Positions 24,890 through 61,270 are shown, counted from the first letter of the stretch. The stretch is 64,000 nucleotides of DNA from Corydoras sp. C115 (GCA_019802505.1 JAFMOC010000247.1:62001-126000), one strand, 5' to 3'. The notes: generated by a model from the sequence alone, not told the origin. Made by a program: numbers and translations.

Positions 24890-27800
24890 CAAATGTTTAC
24901 ATTTGCATCAATAACTTTATTCATTCATTCCCGCTTTATCCTATTTTAGGGTCGCGGTGGGGTTCCCCATGCCCATCCAGGGGAGAACGTCTCGGGCGCT
25001 GGGCAGATAGACCCAGGACAGGGCGCCAATCCATCGCTGGGCACACACTCACTCACACACACACACTCTATATGGGGCAATTTTGAGAATTCAATTAACT
25101 TGATCCATGTTTTTGGACTGTGGGAGGAAACCGGAGAACCCGGAGGAAACCCACGCGGACACGGGGAGAACATGGAAACTCCACCCAGATGGGGATTCGA
25201 ACCGGGAATCCCTAGCGCTGAGAGGCGAACGTGCCAAACCACTAAGCCACCGTGACGCGTCAATAACTTTAATAAGCTTAATTTTTCTTGGGGCCCCAAA
25301 TGCATTGAAATGACCCCTGGCCCCATGACACAATTTACAGCCCATAGGCTTAATCACTAGACCTTATATATTTTTAGGGATGGGGATCCCTGAGGTTGGA
25401 ATCACGATCTGGTTGTTTCCATGTTCCATGTTCTCCCCGTGTCTGTGTGGGTTTCCTCCAGTGAGTATCCCCCCCCCCCCCCCACACTAGTGCTATAATG
25501 AATGAATGAATGAATGATTTTGGAAAACTATGCTTTTGACAGTTTGGGAAAGGCCTTTAACTGTTCCGGCATGACTTTTAAGTCATGGTTGGGTGAGTTC
25601 GTTGTGATGTTATCAAGCACTTTTGGGATGAATTAGAACTCAGATTGAGAACCAGGTCGTCTTATTTTACCGTCTAATTTCGCAAATACTCTTCTGGATG
25701 CTCCACAATCTTGCCGAACCATTCCCATGGGAGTGGAAGCTGGTGTAGTTATACAGACTACTATAGATGCCATTTAAAAGTGTCCTCATACTTTTGACCA
25801 TAGTATGTAGCTTTTGGGGTCAGTGGTTAAACCTCGATGTAAAACCATGTTCTGTTTGAGGGCCAACGGTATGTTTATGTTCCGAAGCAATAAGTAAAAG
25901 CACCTCAGAGGGGCGATCTTTGAGCCTCTGAAGGTACCAGGATGTACTCTGATGTTTGAGAGTTCTGATTCTCTTTCATCTGAAGACAAACGAATGAAGA
26001 CTGTTCTGCATCCAGTCTGTGTGTTTATCACAATGTTTTCTATTAGAACGTGTGTCTGAACAGAACCTGACTGCGGTTTCTTTAACAGCTTTAGAACTCT
26101 GGTGGATGTCTCTGCTGCTGCTGTCTTCAGCTCTCAATAGCGCCTCCTCTGGTGAGTGTCACTTTGATTGATCACGTTCCACCAATACGTTCAGGATTTT
26201 TGACGATCGGGTTTTAATTTCCAGACTTTCTCTTCTGTTTTGTTTTCTGTAATAATTCTTTGTTAGAACGTCTTTTTAAACTCTGCATCATTAATCTGTC
26301 TGTGTTATATTACAGACTCTTTTTCACTGGTGGCTCCTACAAAACTAGTCTCAGGTCAGCATGGTTCCTCTGCGGTTCTACCCTGTTTTCTCTCAGACAA
26401 CAGGGATGCGAGTTCCCTGCGAGTGCGCTGGCATCGTCCCGAAATGTTCAACACCCCGATTCTCATGTACACTGATGGGGTTCCGAGTGAGATGGATCAT
26501 CTGTATCAGGGCAGAGTTTCTTTGCATGGGAATCTAAAGATGGGAACCGTCTCTCTGAGACTCACCAATCTGACCGCTGCGGATGCAGGACTTTATGTCT
26601 GTCATGTTAGCAGTGAAACCTGGTATAACACCGCTAACGTCTCACTTAAAGTAACAGGTCGGTCTGAATGAGGGTTCTAATGGAACATTATATAACAGAA
26701 CGAAAAACAGTCCATTAACTCTGGTTCTCTGTACCAGCTGTGGGTTTCACTCCGGTTCTGTATCTGACTGAAGCAGAAGAAGGGAAGATGAACATCACTT
26801 GTCAGTCACATGGTTGGTTACCAGAACCAGCAGTGATCTGGACAGACAGTGATGGAAATAAGGTGGAACATGTCCATCCGAAGAAATTCATCAAAGGTAA
26901 TATTGACCTTTAAACGTCCACCGTTGAGTTTCAGATGGGTAACTGTCACGGTACTGCACAGGAACCCAAACTAGAACAGCAAGAATGAAACACACTACAT
27001 AAGAGAAGTAATAAACAGAACAAACCTCCGATAATTAAAGAAGAAACTGAGGACAGGAAACAGCAGGAGACTAACTGATGTTCTAAAGTTTCATCTCTCT
27101 CTTAGATTCACACGGCCTGATGACTGTGACCTCCAGTCTACTTACCTCTCCATCCGAGTCAGCCTGGTTCTCCTGCTCTGTGGGTTTCATAAACCAGGAG
27201 ATGAAAGACAGCAGAATCATTCCTTACAAAGGTGACGCACTATAAAGTTCATACAAAGATGTGTGTGTCTCTCTGTAACTGCTGTTCCTTCATCTCATAC
27301 TGATCTGAGGCCTGTGATCCTCACCTGAGCTTTAAGATCTTAGTTAGGAACCTGGATGGTTCTATTTCTGACTGGAACTTCATTTTTAAAGATGTTAAAC
27401 TCTGTGTGTTGTGTTTTTGAAGCTGGAGCATCATGGTTCGGGTCCTTCATCACCACTCTGGTGTTTTTGCTGCTGCTGCTGGGTGTTGCACTCATTTGTG
27501 GAATTTATTTCCTAAAAAAACACGGTACATTAACTGATAAAGTGGTGTTTAACTGTTAGATGAAGTCCAGGGATAGGATTCATTCCTGTGTAATACTGAC
27601 TCTTTGCAGGTTTGAACAGAAACAGAAGGAGACGGAACTCAGCAGGTGATTCAGGACTCAGGGGTGAGTGATGGTTTAGTAGATGATGTTCAGCTCCGTG
27701 AGATGAAGCTTCTGTGACCTGATGTCTTCATTTATATCATCAGCTTCTCCAGAGGAACAACATCTTCTAAATTCTCCTGAACCTCCAACAGATCTCAATC

Positions 27801-30343
27801 ACTCTGAGAGCCTAGGTACTCCAGATGAACATCCTCTACCTCCTTTTGAACCTCCAACAGATCTGAATCACTCTGAGAGCTCAGGTACTCCAGATGAACA
27901 TCCTCTACTTCTTCTTGAACTTTCAACAGAACCGAATTACTCTAACAGCCCAGGCTGGTCTGTCTTTACTTTATCTGAATTTACTGTCCTCCCAAAAACA
28001 AGATGTCTGTTCTTTAAATTGCAGTTCAGAGTTGGAGTCAGAGTTCTCATTAATGCCCTGTGCATATGTTCCTAATTCAGGTCTGAAAAGTCAAGATTTT
28101 GCTCAGAACAGTAGAGGAACTAAACCCTCCACTGTAACACAGACTGCAGGCTCCACCCAGATTCAGATGTCACCATCAAAAGCTACATCAGGTCTGATAA
28201 TGTTAATCTGATGAAGAAAGGGATCTTAACATTTGAACTAAACCTGAATCAATCATGATCTCTGACATTTGTATTTCTTTATGTAAGAACTTTCTCATGT
28301 TCTAAAGTTTTATTCTAACCAAATATTCCTTATCAATCGGTATCAGGACCAACATCTGCATCAGGACCAGCACCAACATCTGCGTCAGGACCAGCACCAA
28401 CATCTGCATCAGGACCAGCACCAACATCTGCGTCAGGACCAGCACCAACATCTGCGTCAGGACCAGCACCAACATCTGCATCAGGACCAGCACCAACATC
28501 TGCATCAGGACCAGCACCAACATCTGCGTCAGGACCAGCACCAACATCTGCGTCAGGACCAGCACCAACATCTGCATCAGGACCAGCGCCAACATCTGCA
28601 TCAGGACCAGCGCCAACATCTGCATCAGGACCAGCGCCAACATCTCCGTCAGGACCAGCGCCAACATCTGCGTCAGGACCAGCACCAACATCTGCGTCAG
28701 GACCAGCACCAACATCTGCGTCAGGACCAGCGCCAACATCTGCGTCAGGACCAGCGCCAACATCTGCGTCAGGACCAGCGCCAACATCTGCGTCAGGACC
28801 AGCGCCAACATCTGCGTCAGGACCAGCGCCAACATCTGCGTCAGGACCAGTGCCAACATCTGCGTCAGGACCAGCACCAACATCTGCATCAGCATCAGCA
28901 CCAACATCTGCATCAGCATCAGCACCAACATCTGCATCAGCATCAGCACCAACATCTGCATCAGCATCAGCACTAACATCTGCATCAGCATCAGCACCAA
29001 AATCAGCACCAGCAGCTCTATCACCTCCTTTACCACAGACTATAGATTCCATCAAATCCTCTCCACCAGGTAACACTACATTATTTCAGTCTTTGTTTAC
29101 ATTATATCAGCTCAATCTACCATTCTGTATTACCGTAACATAGACTGTAATCCATCTGTTTCTCCACAAACTCTGTGAGTCCTCTTATAATCAGGACCCC
29201 CAAAGGGCAGGTATTATTTGGGAGGTGGCTGATACTACAGTGAAACTCTCTCTGATTTTATATCTACAAGTTGGTGCAATAAGGTGGACGTGTCTAATAA
29301 AGTGTACAGTAGTTACTGTTGATTATAAATGAGAATGTGAACATTAAAAAGATTCTGTTCATCATTAAGGAAATTGCACAAATTTTGTTTTTATTTTAAA
29401 CCATCACCACCCATTTGTCCAGTTAGCAGAACCCATTTCAAGGCATTTGGAGGCTCCAAGCAAAATGCCCCACCGACCAAATATTACTTACTTAAATGAT
29501 ATTTAAACATTTAAGCTCAAGTGCTCCAATCCTCTGCAATAAAAGCACACTTTTTCAGAAACAACTTGTTTAAGAGTGCATGTTGTGTTTAGTATACTTT
29601 TTTGTTTGTCTTTTTTCCTGTAGTTAAACTCTACATCAGGTTCATGTGTGTAAATGACGTGTGGTTCCTGTGAAGCAGATTAATAATATAATCTAATGCT
29701 GATCTGATTATTTTTACAGATTTGATGCAGTTGGAAAAACGAAGAGGTAAGAAATAAAAGAAGTAAAGAAACAGCTGCATTTTAATTATGTGATGTTATT
29801 AATACTCTAATCCCATTCCTGTTTTCAGTGACAATCACCATAGATCCAAATGAAACTCCAGAGTCCTTCAGGACAACACATAAATGCACAAGAATATGCT
29901 GTAAATCTCAGAACGTTCGAACTGCTGAGAAAATCTTTGCTCTATGTAAAGAGAAGTTCAGTTCTGGAAAACATTTCTTTAAAGTCACAGTGCAGCAGAA
30001 AAATATAACGAAGTCCTCGTGGTACGTGGGGGTAGCAAGTGAAGCAGCAAAGAGAGGTTCCAAAATTTCATTAACAACAGAGAATGATTTCTGGGTTTTG
30101 TGTTATGAAGAGAACAAAGGAGTTTATACAGAGAATCAACCTGAAATGGCTCATCTATCAGCAGAAGATGCCAGAAAGATGAATGACATTGGTGTGTTTG
30201 TGGATTGTGATGAAAACACTGTTTCATTTTTTAATTTAAACACTAAATCACATATCTACACTTTCACTGGTGTGAAGAACACCACACTACGTCCTCTCAT
30301 CAGCCCAGGAACCGAGGACACATATCCTATAGTTCTGAATTAG
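24510..30343 (+). CDS. Butyrophilin/B7-like immunoglobulin receptor with octapeptide repeats and C-terminal B30.2 domain
   Basis: Probable type I membrane protein of the butyrophilin family, which modulates T cells in mammals; the fish role is unknown. Twelve exons, all phase 1, join to 772 codons: 24510-24534, 26089-26151, 26316-26657, 26738-26896, 27106-27231, 27423-27524, 27610-27663, 27744-27815, 28081-28191, 28347-29069, 29720-29746 and 29829-30343. Order: leader (MSLLLLSSALNSASS), V-set Ig about 30-143 (Cys53, DAGLYVC), C-like Ig about 144-238 (NITC, WFSC), membrane segment about 244-266 then a basic stop-transfer (RNRRRRN). A Pro-rich linker, an ASGPAPTS repeat array about 352-592, a short helix-like exon and PRY-SPRY about 602-772 follow. 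The SPRY part is divergent (GKHFFKV replaces the usual YWEV). Translation could also start at the internal Met in exon 2. The 28191 donor is weak, and exon 8 may extend through two more 72-bp units. Confidence 0.83.
24838..24888. repeat. (GT)n microsatellite
   Basis: A perfect GT tract of about 25 units in intron 1 of the butyrophilin-like gene, beside a SINE. Confidence 0.95.
24915..25256 (-). mobile_element. tRNA-derived SINE, full length, intron 1 of the butyrophilin-like gene
   Basis: A well-conserved copy with intact B box (GGTTCGAATCC on the minus strand) and an A-box-like GTGGTT. It is antisense to the host gene. Confidence 0.85.
25375..25480 (+). mobile_element. SINE head fragment
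   Basis: About 100 bases resembling the SINE front half in plus orientation (CATGTTCTCCCCGTGTCTGTGTGGG, TTTCCTCC), ending in a C-run. Confidence 0.55.
25540..25805 (+). mobile_element. Tc1/mariner-derived element remnant
   Basis: The plus strand holds GACAGTTTGGGAAAGGCC at one side. It also holds a decayed transposase motif reading HFWDELELRL, from CACTTTTGGGATGAATTAGA. It ends GTGTCCTCATACTTTTGACCATAGTAT, typical of fish Tc1-derived non-autonomous elements. The frame is broken. Confidence 0.65.
27744..27957 (+). repeat. Three 72-bp tandem units in the linker of the butyrophilin-like gene
   Basis: Three near-copies encode PEPPTDLNHSESLGTPDEHP-like peptides. The unit ends AG then GTACTCC, so each unit boundary is itself a potential splice donor in phase 1. 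The exon could therefore include one, two or three units by alternative donor use or by duplication. The third unit is the most diverged. Confidence 0.75.
28347..29005 (+). repeat. Coding minisatellite: 26 tandem 24-bp units
   Basis: A 24-bp unit (GCATCAGGACCAGCACCAAC plus ATCT) repeats without indels from 28358 to 28981, giving 26 full units and one decayed unit. Units 1-22 encode ASGPAPTS (one PSGPAPTS); units 23-26 encode ASASAPTS with one Thr-preceding substitution. Variants differ only at GCA/GCG, CCA/GCG-type third positions and the GGACCA/GCATCA swap. The length is a multiple of three and the array is in frame with flanking exons, so copy-number changes would leave the frame intact. 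Both strands stay open across the array, which explains the long antisense frames. Confidence 0.95.
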
Positions 30344-30957
30344 ACTGTTGTAATTAATGTGGAGAACTCGGATCAAAGATCAGATTGAATCTTTTCACAC
30401 CGGAAACAGAAACTTTTTTCGGTCAGGACAACATCTGGACAGGTTTCAGATCTGGACATCAGTGAGCTCCAGAACATCTGTTGCGCTGTATGGAGTCTTC
30501 AGATGAACTCATGTCGTCATCCAGAAAATGCCAGAAAAACACTTTGAGCTCGAAACCAGGAACTGTCCTGTTCCGGGAGGAACCATACGCCCCTGCATCA
30601 GAGTACAGACTTTGAGGATTTCATCCTGGTGCCTGTAAGACTCTGGTTTTGCTCATCATCTCCTCCGTGACCTTGAAGACTGATCTGGAGTGTAGCTGAT
30701 TTAGTTTTATGATGTGATGGAGAACGTTTTCCTCTAATTCTTATGAACAGATTCAGTTCACCTGTTTTATTATGAACTGATCTGATTGTGGCAGCATGGG
30801 GCCTCAGTGAAGGGCTCCATTGCCTCAGAACACAAAGGTTAGGGTTCTACCTCCTGGACACCCTTTGACACGTTTGGTTCCTCTCACAGTCCTGAAACAG
30901 GCCCCCAGAGGAAGTGTTTGTGTGTGTGTGTGTGTTTTTTTTTTTTGCTATAACAAT

Positions 30958-31285
30958 AAGCTACGGTGGCTTAGTGGTTTAGCACGTTCGCCTCTCAGCA
31001 CTAGGGATTCCTGGTTCAAGTCCCCATCTGGGTGGAGTTTCCATGTTCTCCCCGTGTCCGTGTGGGTTTCCTCCGGGTTCTCCGGTTTCCTCCCACAGTC
31101 CAAAAACATGGATCAAGTCAATTGAGTTCTCCAAATTGCCCCATATAGAGTGTGTATGTGTGAGTGAGTGGCGCCCTGTCCTGGGTGTATCTGCCCAGCG
31201 CCCGAGACGTTCTCCCCTGGGTGGGAACCCCCCCCCACGACCCTAATATAGGATAAAGCGGAAGATAATGGATTGATGGAGTTCA
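30958..31285 (+). mobile_element. tRNA-derived SINE, full length
   Basis: Plus-oriented copy. The head is TACGGTGGCTTAGTGGTTTAG, the B-box-like GGTTCAAGTCC carries one substitution, the body is intact and the tail is ATAAAGCGGAAGATAATGG. Confidence 0.85.
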
Positions 31286-31321
31286 GTTCCATCCCTTTGG
31301 TTCAGGTCTTTACAATAATCA

Positions 31322-31475
31322 AGTGTGTGTGTGTGTGAGTGTGTGCCCAGCGATAGATTGGCGCCCTGTCCTGGGTGTATCTGCCCAGCGCCCAAAACGT
31401 TCTCCCCTGGATGGGCATGGGGAATCCCACCGCGACCCTAATAGAGGATAAAGCGGAAGATAATGAATGAATTTA
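31322..31475 (+). mobile_element. 5'-truncated SINE tail
   Basis: Only the 3' third is present (GTGTGCCCAGCGATAGATTGG through ATAAAGCGGAAGATAATGAATGAAT), about 40 bases after the previous copy. 5' truncation is typical of target-primed reverse transcription. Confidence 0.78.
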
Positions 31476-31789
31476 ACCTACTTGGTATGGTCTCCCCGAT
31501 TAAAGTAAATGAATGTATTGACTTCAGCAGTTAAATCATGCCATTATCAGTCATTTTGTAAATTATGAAGGTCCAAAAGATGGACTTTTTTTTTATTATT
31601 ATTATTATTTATTTTATTATTGTACTGTATCTGATTCACTACAGTAAAACTTTAGAACTCTATATTACAACTGTATTCACTTTGTAGTTGATTGCAGTAG
31701 AAGTTTAAAACTACAGTAAAGTTCATTCTTCTGTAATGTTGTTTTAGTTTGTCATGTTGCTAAACAGAAAATGGTTTCTGTAAACTCAC

Positions 31790-32010
31790 TGGAACCTTCT
31801 GGCTCCTGCCCTCCATTCTGTAGTCCCATGTGTTTCTCTGCATTCTCCATTAGTCCCCTTAACTTTGATAAGGGGAGGTATTATTAGGGTGGTGGATGAT
31901 TCTCAGTACTACAGTGATACTGACATGGTGCAGGTGTGTTAGTGTGTGTTGCGCTGGAGTTCAAACCCTGTATCCACTCACTGTACACGCTATTACACAC
32001 CTCCACCCTG
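31790..32010. repeat. Otophysan-type dispersed repeat copy
   Basis: Contains CTGTAGTCCCATGTGTTTCTC, GTATTATTAGGGTGGTGGATG, a CTACAGTGATACTGACATGGTG block and the TTACACACCTCCACCCTGTTG end shared with the other copies. Confidence 0.6.
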
Positions 32011-34243
32011 TTGCTCCACCTTGTAAAATCTGGTTTAAAGCTTTTACAGATGGTGGAAGTTGTTTTAGCATTAAAGTGAAAACATCAGAACTGATCGCTG
32101 AAAGAATCGACCAATCAGAATTGAACAACGCAGTGCAATAACACTTCACCATCAGCACTTTGAAATGAAGAGAACATCAGATTAGAGACATTGTTTTATT
32201 TTAACATCAGTACAGAAAAGACATAAAAGATTAATATATCATTTAATACTTTAAATGTAAACACATGATTTAACAGGAACTGAGCGCAAACCCAGGCGCT
32301 TTGATCTTCTGTAACACTGCGCTCCCTGGATATGGATTGGAACATGTTCTAAAGTGCTCATGGGTTGGACCGATGAGACTGGTGTGCACTTGATCGCGCC
32401 GTGACCGGAGCACCCATGTGGAACCGGCGGGAAGTTTGGTCACATATCGGCAGCGCCTGTGAGAACGGCCCGGAACGGCGTTCACGAGATCAAAGGAGAA
32501 CTCAGGAGGGAGGAACCGAGTCCTGAGATCTAAACTGAGCAGCTGATGGTGACATCACACAAGCATTCTGATTGGGTGAAGCAGCTCAGGGTGGATCCCA
32601 CCAACAGATGTGCTTGTTATGAGGTGTGGTGTGTTGCAGAATGCTGAATGATTTCTGATCACACGAGTTACACCAATTCACTCCGTCTCACCTCTAACAC
32701 CTTCAAACGGCTGCGTTCACCAGGACGGGCTGATCCAGAGTCAGACCACTGGATCCCAAATGAAGGTACGTGATGCGCACTCAGCCGGGAAAATGATTTG
32801 TGTCATGTTAATCATTTATTTTTCTTTAAATGAAAAGTTTCGGTGAGATACTTTAGGTCAGTCCTGAGGTATGTCACAAAAAATGTCATGAGGTACATCA
32901 AATTCTAATTTCCCAAGCTACATCATATGGACTGAAGTATTGGGATAAGACCTCCGATCACCGAATTCAGGTGTTTAACGCAAGAGTTTAAAATCAGGAC
33001 AGGCCATGTGTCCCAATACTCCTGTCCCCTTCCTGTTTTGGATAAGACAGACTGGGAACCCCGTCCCCTCGTTTAAGGCTGTGCACATTTTAATGCTCTT
33101 TATAAATCTGAGATAAAGTGCAAACATTTACATTCAGATTTTTGGGGATTTTTTTTAAATTAAAAGTTTATTAATAATGTTTAACGACATTCTGAAGGCA
33201 ACCCCAAAATAACGTCACGGTATTCTATTTTATTTGTAAGTGACCTTCACGTTAATTAAACCTTTTATTTTAATATTGATATGAGTTTGGGGTCAGGGTT
33301 GGGATGACTGACTGAGCAGAGCCTTTAAATCTTGCTGTTCTGTGATGCTGCGACTGAACCTGCAGTCTGAGCGGGTTCTACTTCAGATCAGTCACTTTGA
33401 AATAAAACTGTAAAATCACTAATGTAACATAAATATAATGTAATATTTTATTTGGACATTAAGTGTTTTTATTTGTATTTTATTTCTTTGTACACTAAAC
33501 TCTGAATTCTGTTACAACACATTACGTAATTAAGTTTTTTTTATATTACGTTTTATATATATATTATGTTTTTAAATGGTTTGTTTTTTTATTCTTATAT
33601 TCTGAGCTGTTACCGATTTACAAAACGAAATGATGGTTAGTGTTATGAAGATTTGCACTGTGCTCACAAGGGGGCGCTGCTGGTGAGTTTATTCACAGAA
33701 ATTCGAACCTTTAGGTCTTTGTGAACGCAGCCTTCTTTCCTCTCGAACCTGTTTGGCACTAATGAGGGTTAAATGTAAACGAAATTTAGATTTGTAGCTC
33801 CTCCCACCGTTCTGTCACTTTGATTCAGGTTTCTTTAAAAAACAATGACCACGCGCCACCAGGACCTGGACTAAAGTCACCCGCGAACACGACAGGACGA
33901 TCACGAATCTACAATAAGCATGCGCGCTGATCCTCCCCGTACCTGCCTCCCCCCCCTCAGGTGTTCGAACCGTGTGCACTTGGGGTCGGCGTATTCCAGT
34001 TGTCTGAATGATCCAGTTGAACGAATATCTTTACAAGAGCAGGTGTGAAGTCACAGGGCCCCGGGGCCCCTCGATGGGACGAAGATCGACCCCAAATGGC
34101 AAGCTGGCAGAGTCGGACCGGAACCGTGCGGGAACTCGGGAAGAACTCGCATAAAAATACTGTTAGCAAGAAACGGCTTCAAGCTTGTGGATGCGGCAGG
34201 GGGCGCCAGGCTCTGCCCCGCCCACATCGCAGTGGATTCACCA

Positions 34244-34261
34244 TTGCATTGACTTGCATTG
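34244..34261 (-). promoter_or_regulatory. abca1: Two tandem miR-33 8-mer target sites in the abca1 3' UTR
   Basis: On the mRNA strand, CAATGCAA occurs twice, ten bases apart (complement of 34254-34261, then 34244-34251), starting about 145 bases after the stop. CAATGCA is the seed match of miR-33, and the trailing A makes each a full 8-mer. Mammalian ABCA1 carries clustered miR-33 sites at a similar place in its 3' UTR (established knowledge, from memory). Confidence 0.7.
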
Positions 34262-34405
34262 AGTTTCATTTCAGTAGTGTGCGCCGGTCCAGCGCCCCCT
34301 TCAGGGTGCACATGCACGCCACTGAAAACGGTACAAAATTCCAAAAATATGCTAAAAGTCTGATACAAAAAAAACCACGTCCGGGTTCAGGAACCGGGAT
34401 CCGGA

Positions 34406-59385
<24,980 letters not shown>

Positions 59386-59879
59386 GATGAGACGCACCCT
59401 CAGTCTCCGTCTCTCCTCTCCGGACCTGCTGGAATAAGGTAAGAAGGCGTTAAGGTGTTGGTACGTTTACGATTCCAAACTGATGCACTTCTTCAGTGCT
59501 GCTCCAGCTTCCCAACACCAACCAGAAGCTCCAATTCGCTGAGCTCTACTCACGCCACTCTTATCTCACTATGGGTTTATACCAGGGAATGGTGGGACAA
59601 GTTCCAAAACCAGCACACTGTCAACGATAAAGCTGCCGTAAAGTCAACAGGGACTTTTGAATCAGCAAACATGTTCAGGCGCGACCCGACTCCTGCTCTA
59701 ATTCCTCCTCACATGGCTGATAGATCCATATGGAACATTTCCTCTTAGAACGCATGCATCACAATCACTCCATCGAACCATCACCACTTCATTACACTCA
59801 AGATGAGAACGCTGGAACCTGAGTCCTGTCTTACAGAAACATCAAGCAATATAATCCAAGAACATCAACCATTGTCTTC

Positions 59880-60795
59880 GCTGAACATCCACCACATCCA
59901 TCTCTGAACATCCACCACCTCCATCTCAGAACATCCATCACCTCCAACTCAGAACATCCTCCACCACCTCCATCTCAGAACATCCACCACCCCATCTCAG
60001 AACATCCACCACCTCCATCTCAGAACATCCAGCACCTCCATCTCAGAACATCCACCACCTCCATCTCAGAACATCCTCCACCACCTCCATCTCAGAACAT
60101 CCGCCACCCCCATCTCAGAACATCCACCACCCCCATCTCAGAACATCCACCACCTCAATCTCAGAACATCCACCACCTCCATCTCAGAACATCCACCACC
60201 TCCATCTCAGAACATCCTCCACCACCTCCATCTCAGAACATCCTCCACCACCTCCATCTCAGAACATCCTCCACCACCTCCATCTCAGAACATCCACCAC
60301 CACCTCCATCTCAGAACATCCACCACCTCTAACTCAGAACATCCTCCACCACCATCTCAAAACATCCATCATCTCAAAACATCCACCACCCCCATCTCAG
60401 AACATCCACCACCTCCATCTCAGAACATCCACCACCTCCATCTCAGAACATCCATCAACTCCATCTCAGAACATCCATAAACTCCATCTCAGAACATCCA
60501 TCAACTCCATCTCAGAACATCCATCACCTCCATCTCAGAACATCCATGACCTCCATCTCAGAACATCCACCAACTCCATTTCAGAACATCCATCATCTCA
60601 GAACATCCATCACCTCCATCTCAGAACATCCATGACCTCCATCTCAGAACATCCATGACCTCCATCTCAGAACATCCACCAACTCCATTTCAGAACATCC
60701 ATCATCTCAGAACATCCATCATCTCAGAACATCCACCACTTCCATCACCTCCATCTCAGAACATCCATCATCTCAGAACATCCTCCATCTCATTT
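59880..60795. repeat. abca1: Minisatellite of mostly 21-bp units in abca1 intron 1
   Basis: Around 40 copies of CCACCTCCATCTCAGAACAT plus C, with 21-bp spacing predominating and 24-bp variants that add a CTCCAC triplet block. The most conserved part of every unit is CTCAGAACATCC, which contains AGAACA. No coding frame is maintained across the array and there is no palindromic repeat or unique spacer. Confidence 0.9.
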
Positions 60796-61254
60796 CTCTG
60801 GTTTGGATGTTTTGTTCTGAAGCTTTGGTTTGCAGTGTAACAGACTGCGTGGTTTTAATTAATTAATTGCAGAGTATTGATCAGTATAATTATTGTTTTT
60901 ATTTTAATGAACAGTTTGGTTGGGTATCTGTTGATTTTGCTGAATGCAGTTTGAATCTGAATGCTGGTTGATGTTTATTTGATGTTTTTCTTCCTGATCT
61001 TGAGGTTATTATTTAGTTTCTTTTGAACGGGTTATTTTGCTGAAAGGTTGATTTATTAACGCTCAGATTAATATTTTATTTATTAATGAGGTCTGGTTTG
61101 CTGACCGTGTTTAAATTTCTTATTTTAATTTTAACAGAAGCTTTTTTTTCGGAGTGTGACTTTGTGCCGCTGCTGCTCTGCAGATCTGTGTTTATGTGGT
61201 TTCTCATATGTGATGGAGGGGGGGGGGGGCAGGAGGGGGGGGGGCAGGAGGAGG

Positions 61255-61270
61255 AGGTTACTCTCGGTCA
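61255..61270. promoter_or_regulatory. abca1: Second LXR response element (DR4) in abca1 intron 1
   Basis: AGGTTA CTCT CGGTCA is a direct repeat of nuclear-receptor half-sites with a four-base spacer. It differs by one spacer base from the mammalian ABCA1 LXRE as I remember it. It lies about 440 bases downstream of exon 1 in gene orientation, next to a long G-run. Confidence 0.65.

Larger units (their letters stand above)
30344..34405. other. Convergent intergenic region, including the abca1 3' UTR
   Basis: After the butyrophilin-like stop there is AT-rich DNA, one full SINE, one SINE tail and one dispersed-repeat copy (about 31790-32010). The abca1 3' UTR enters from the right, its extent unknown. 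An AATAAA on the minus strand (plus 33688-33693) is one candidate end of abca1. No coding exon is recognised. Confidence 0.5.

Noticed and set aside
28302..29076. Two antisense open frames of about 245 codons, Leu/Met/Val-rich and Gly/Ala/Asp-rich
   Set aside because: They are the reverse reading of the 24-bp coding minisatellite. The unit is a multiple of three without stops in those frames, so openness is automatic. The plus-strand frame is the one in phase with flanking exons.
59880..60795. CRISPR-like regular array
   Set aside because: The units are directly tandem with no unique spacers, the repeat is not palindromic, and the context is a vertebrate intron. It is a minisatellite.
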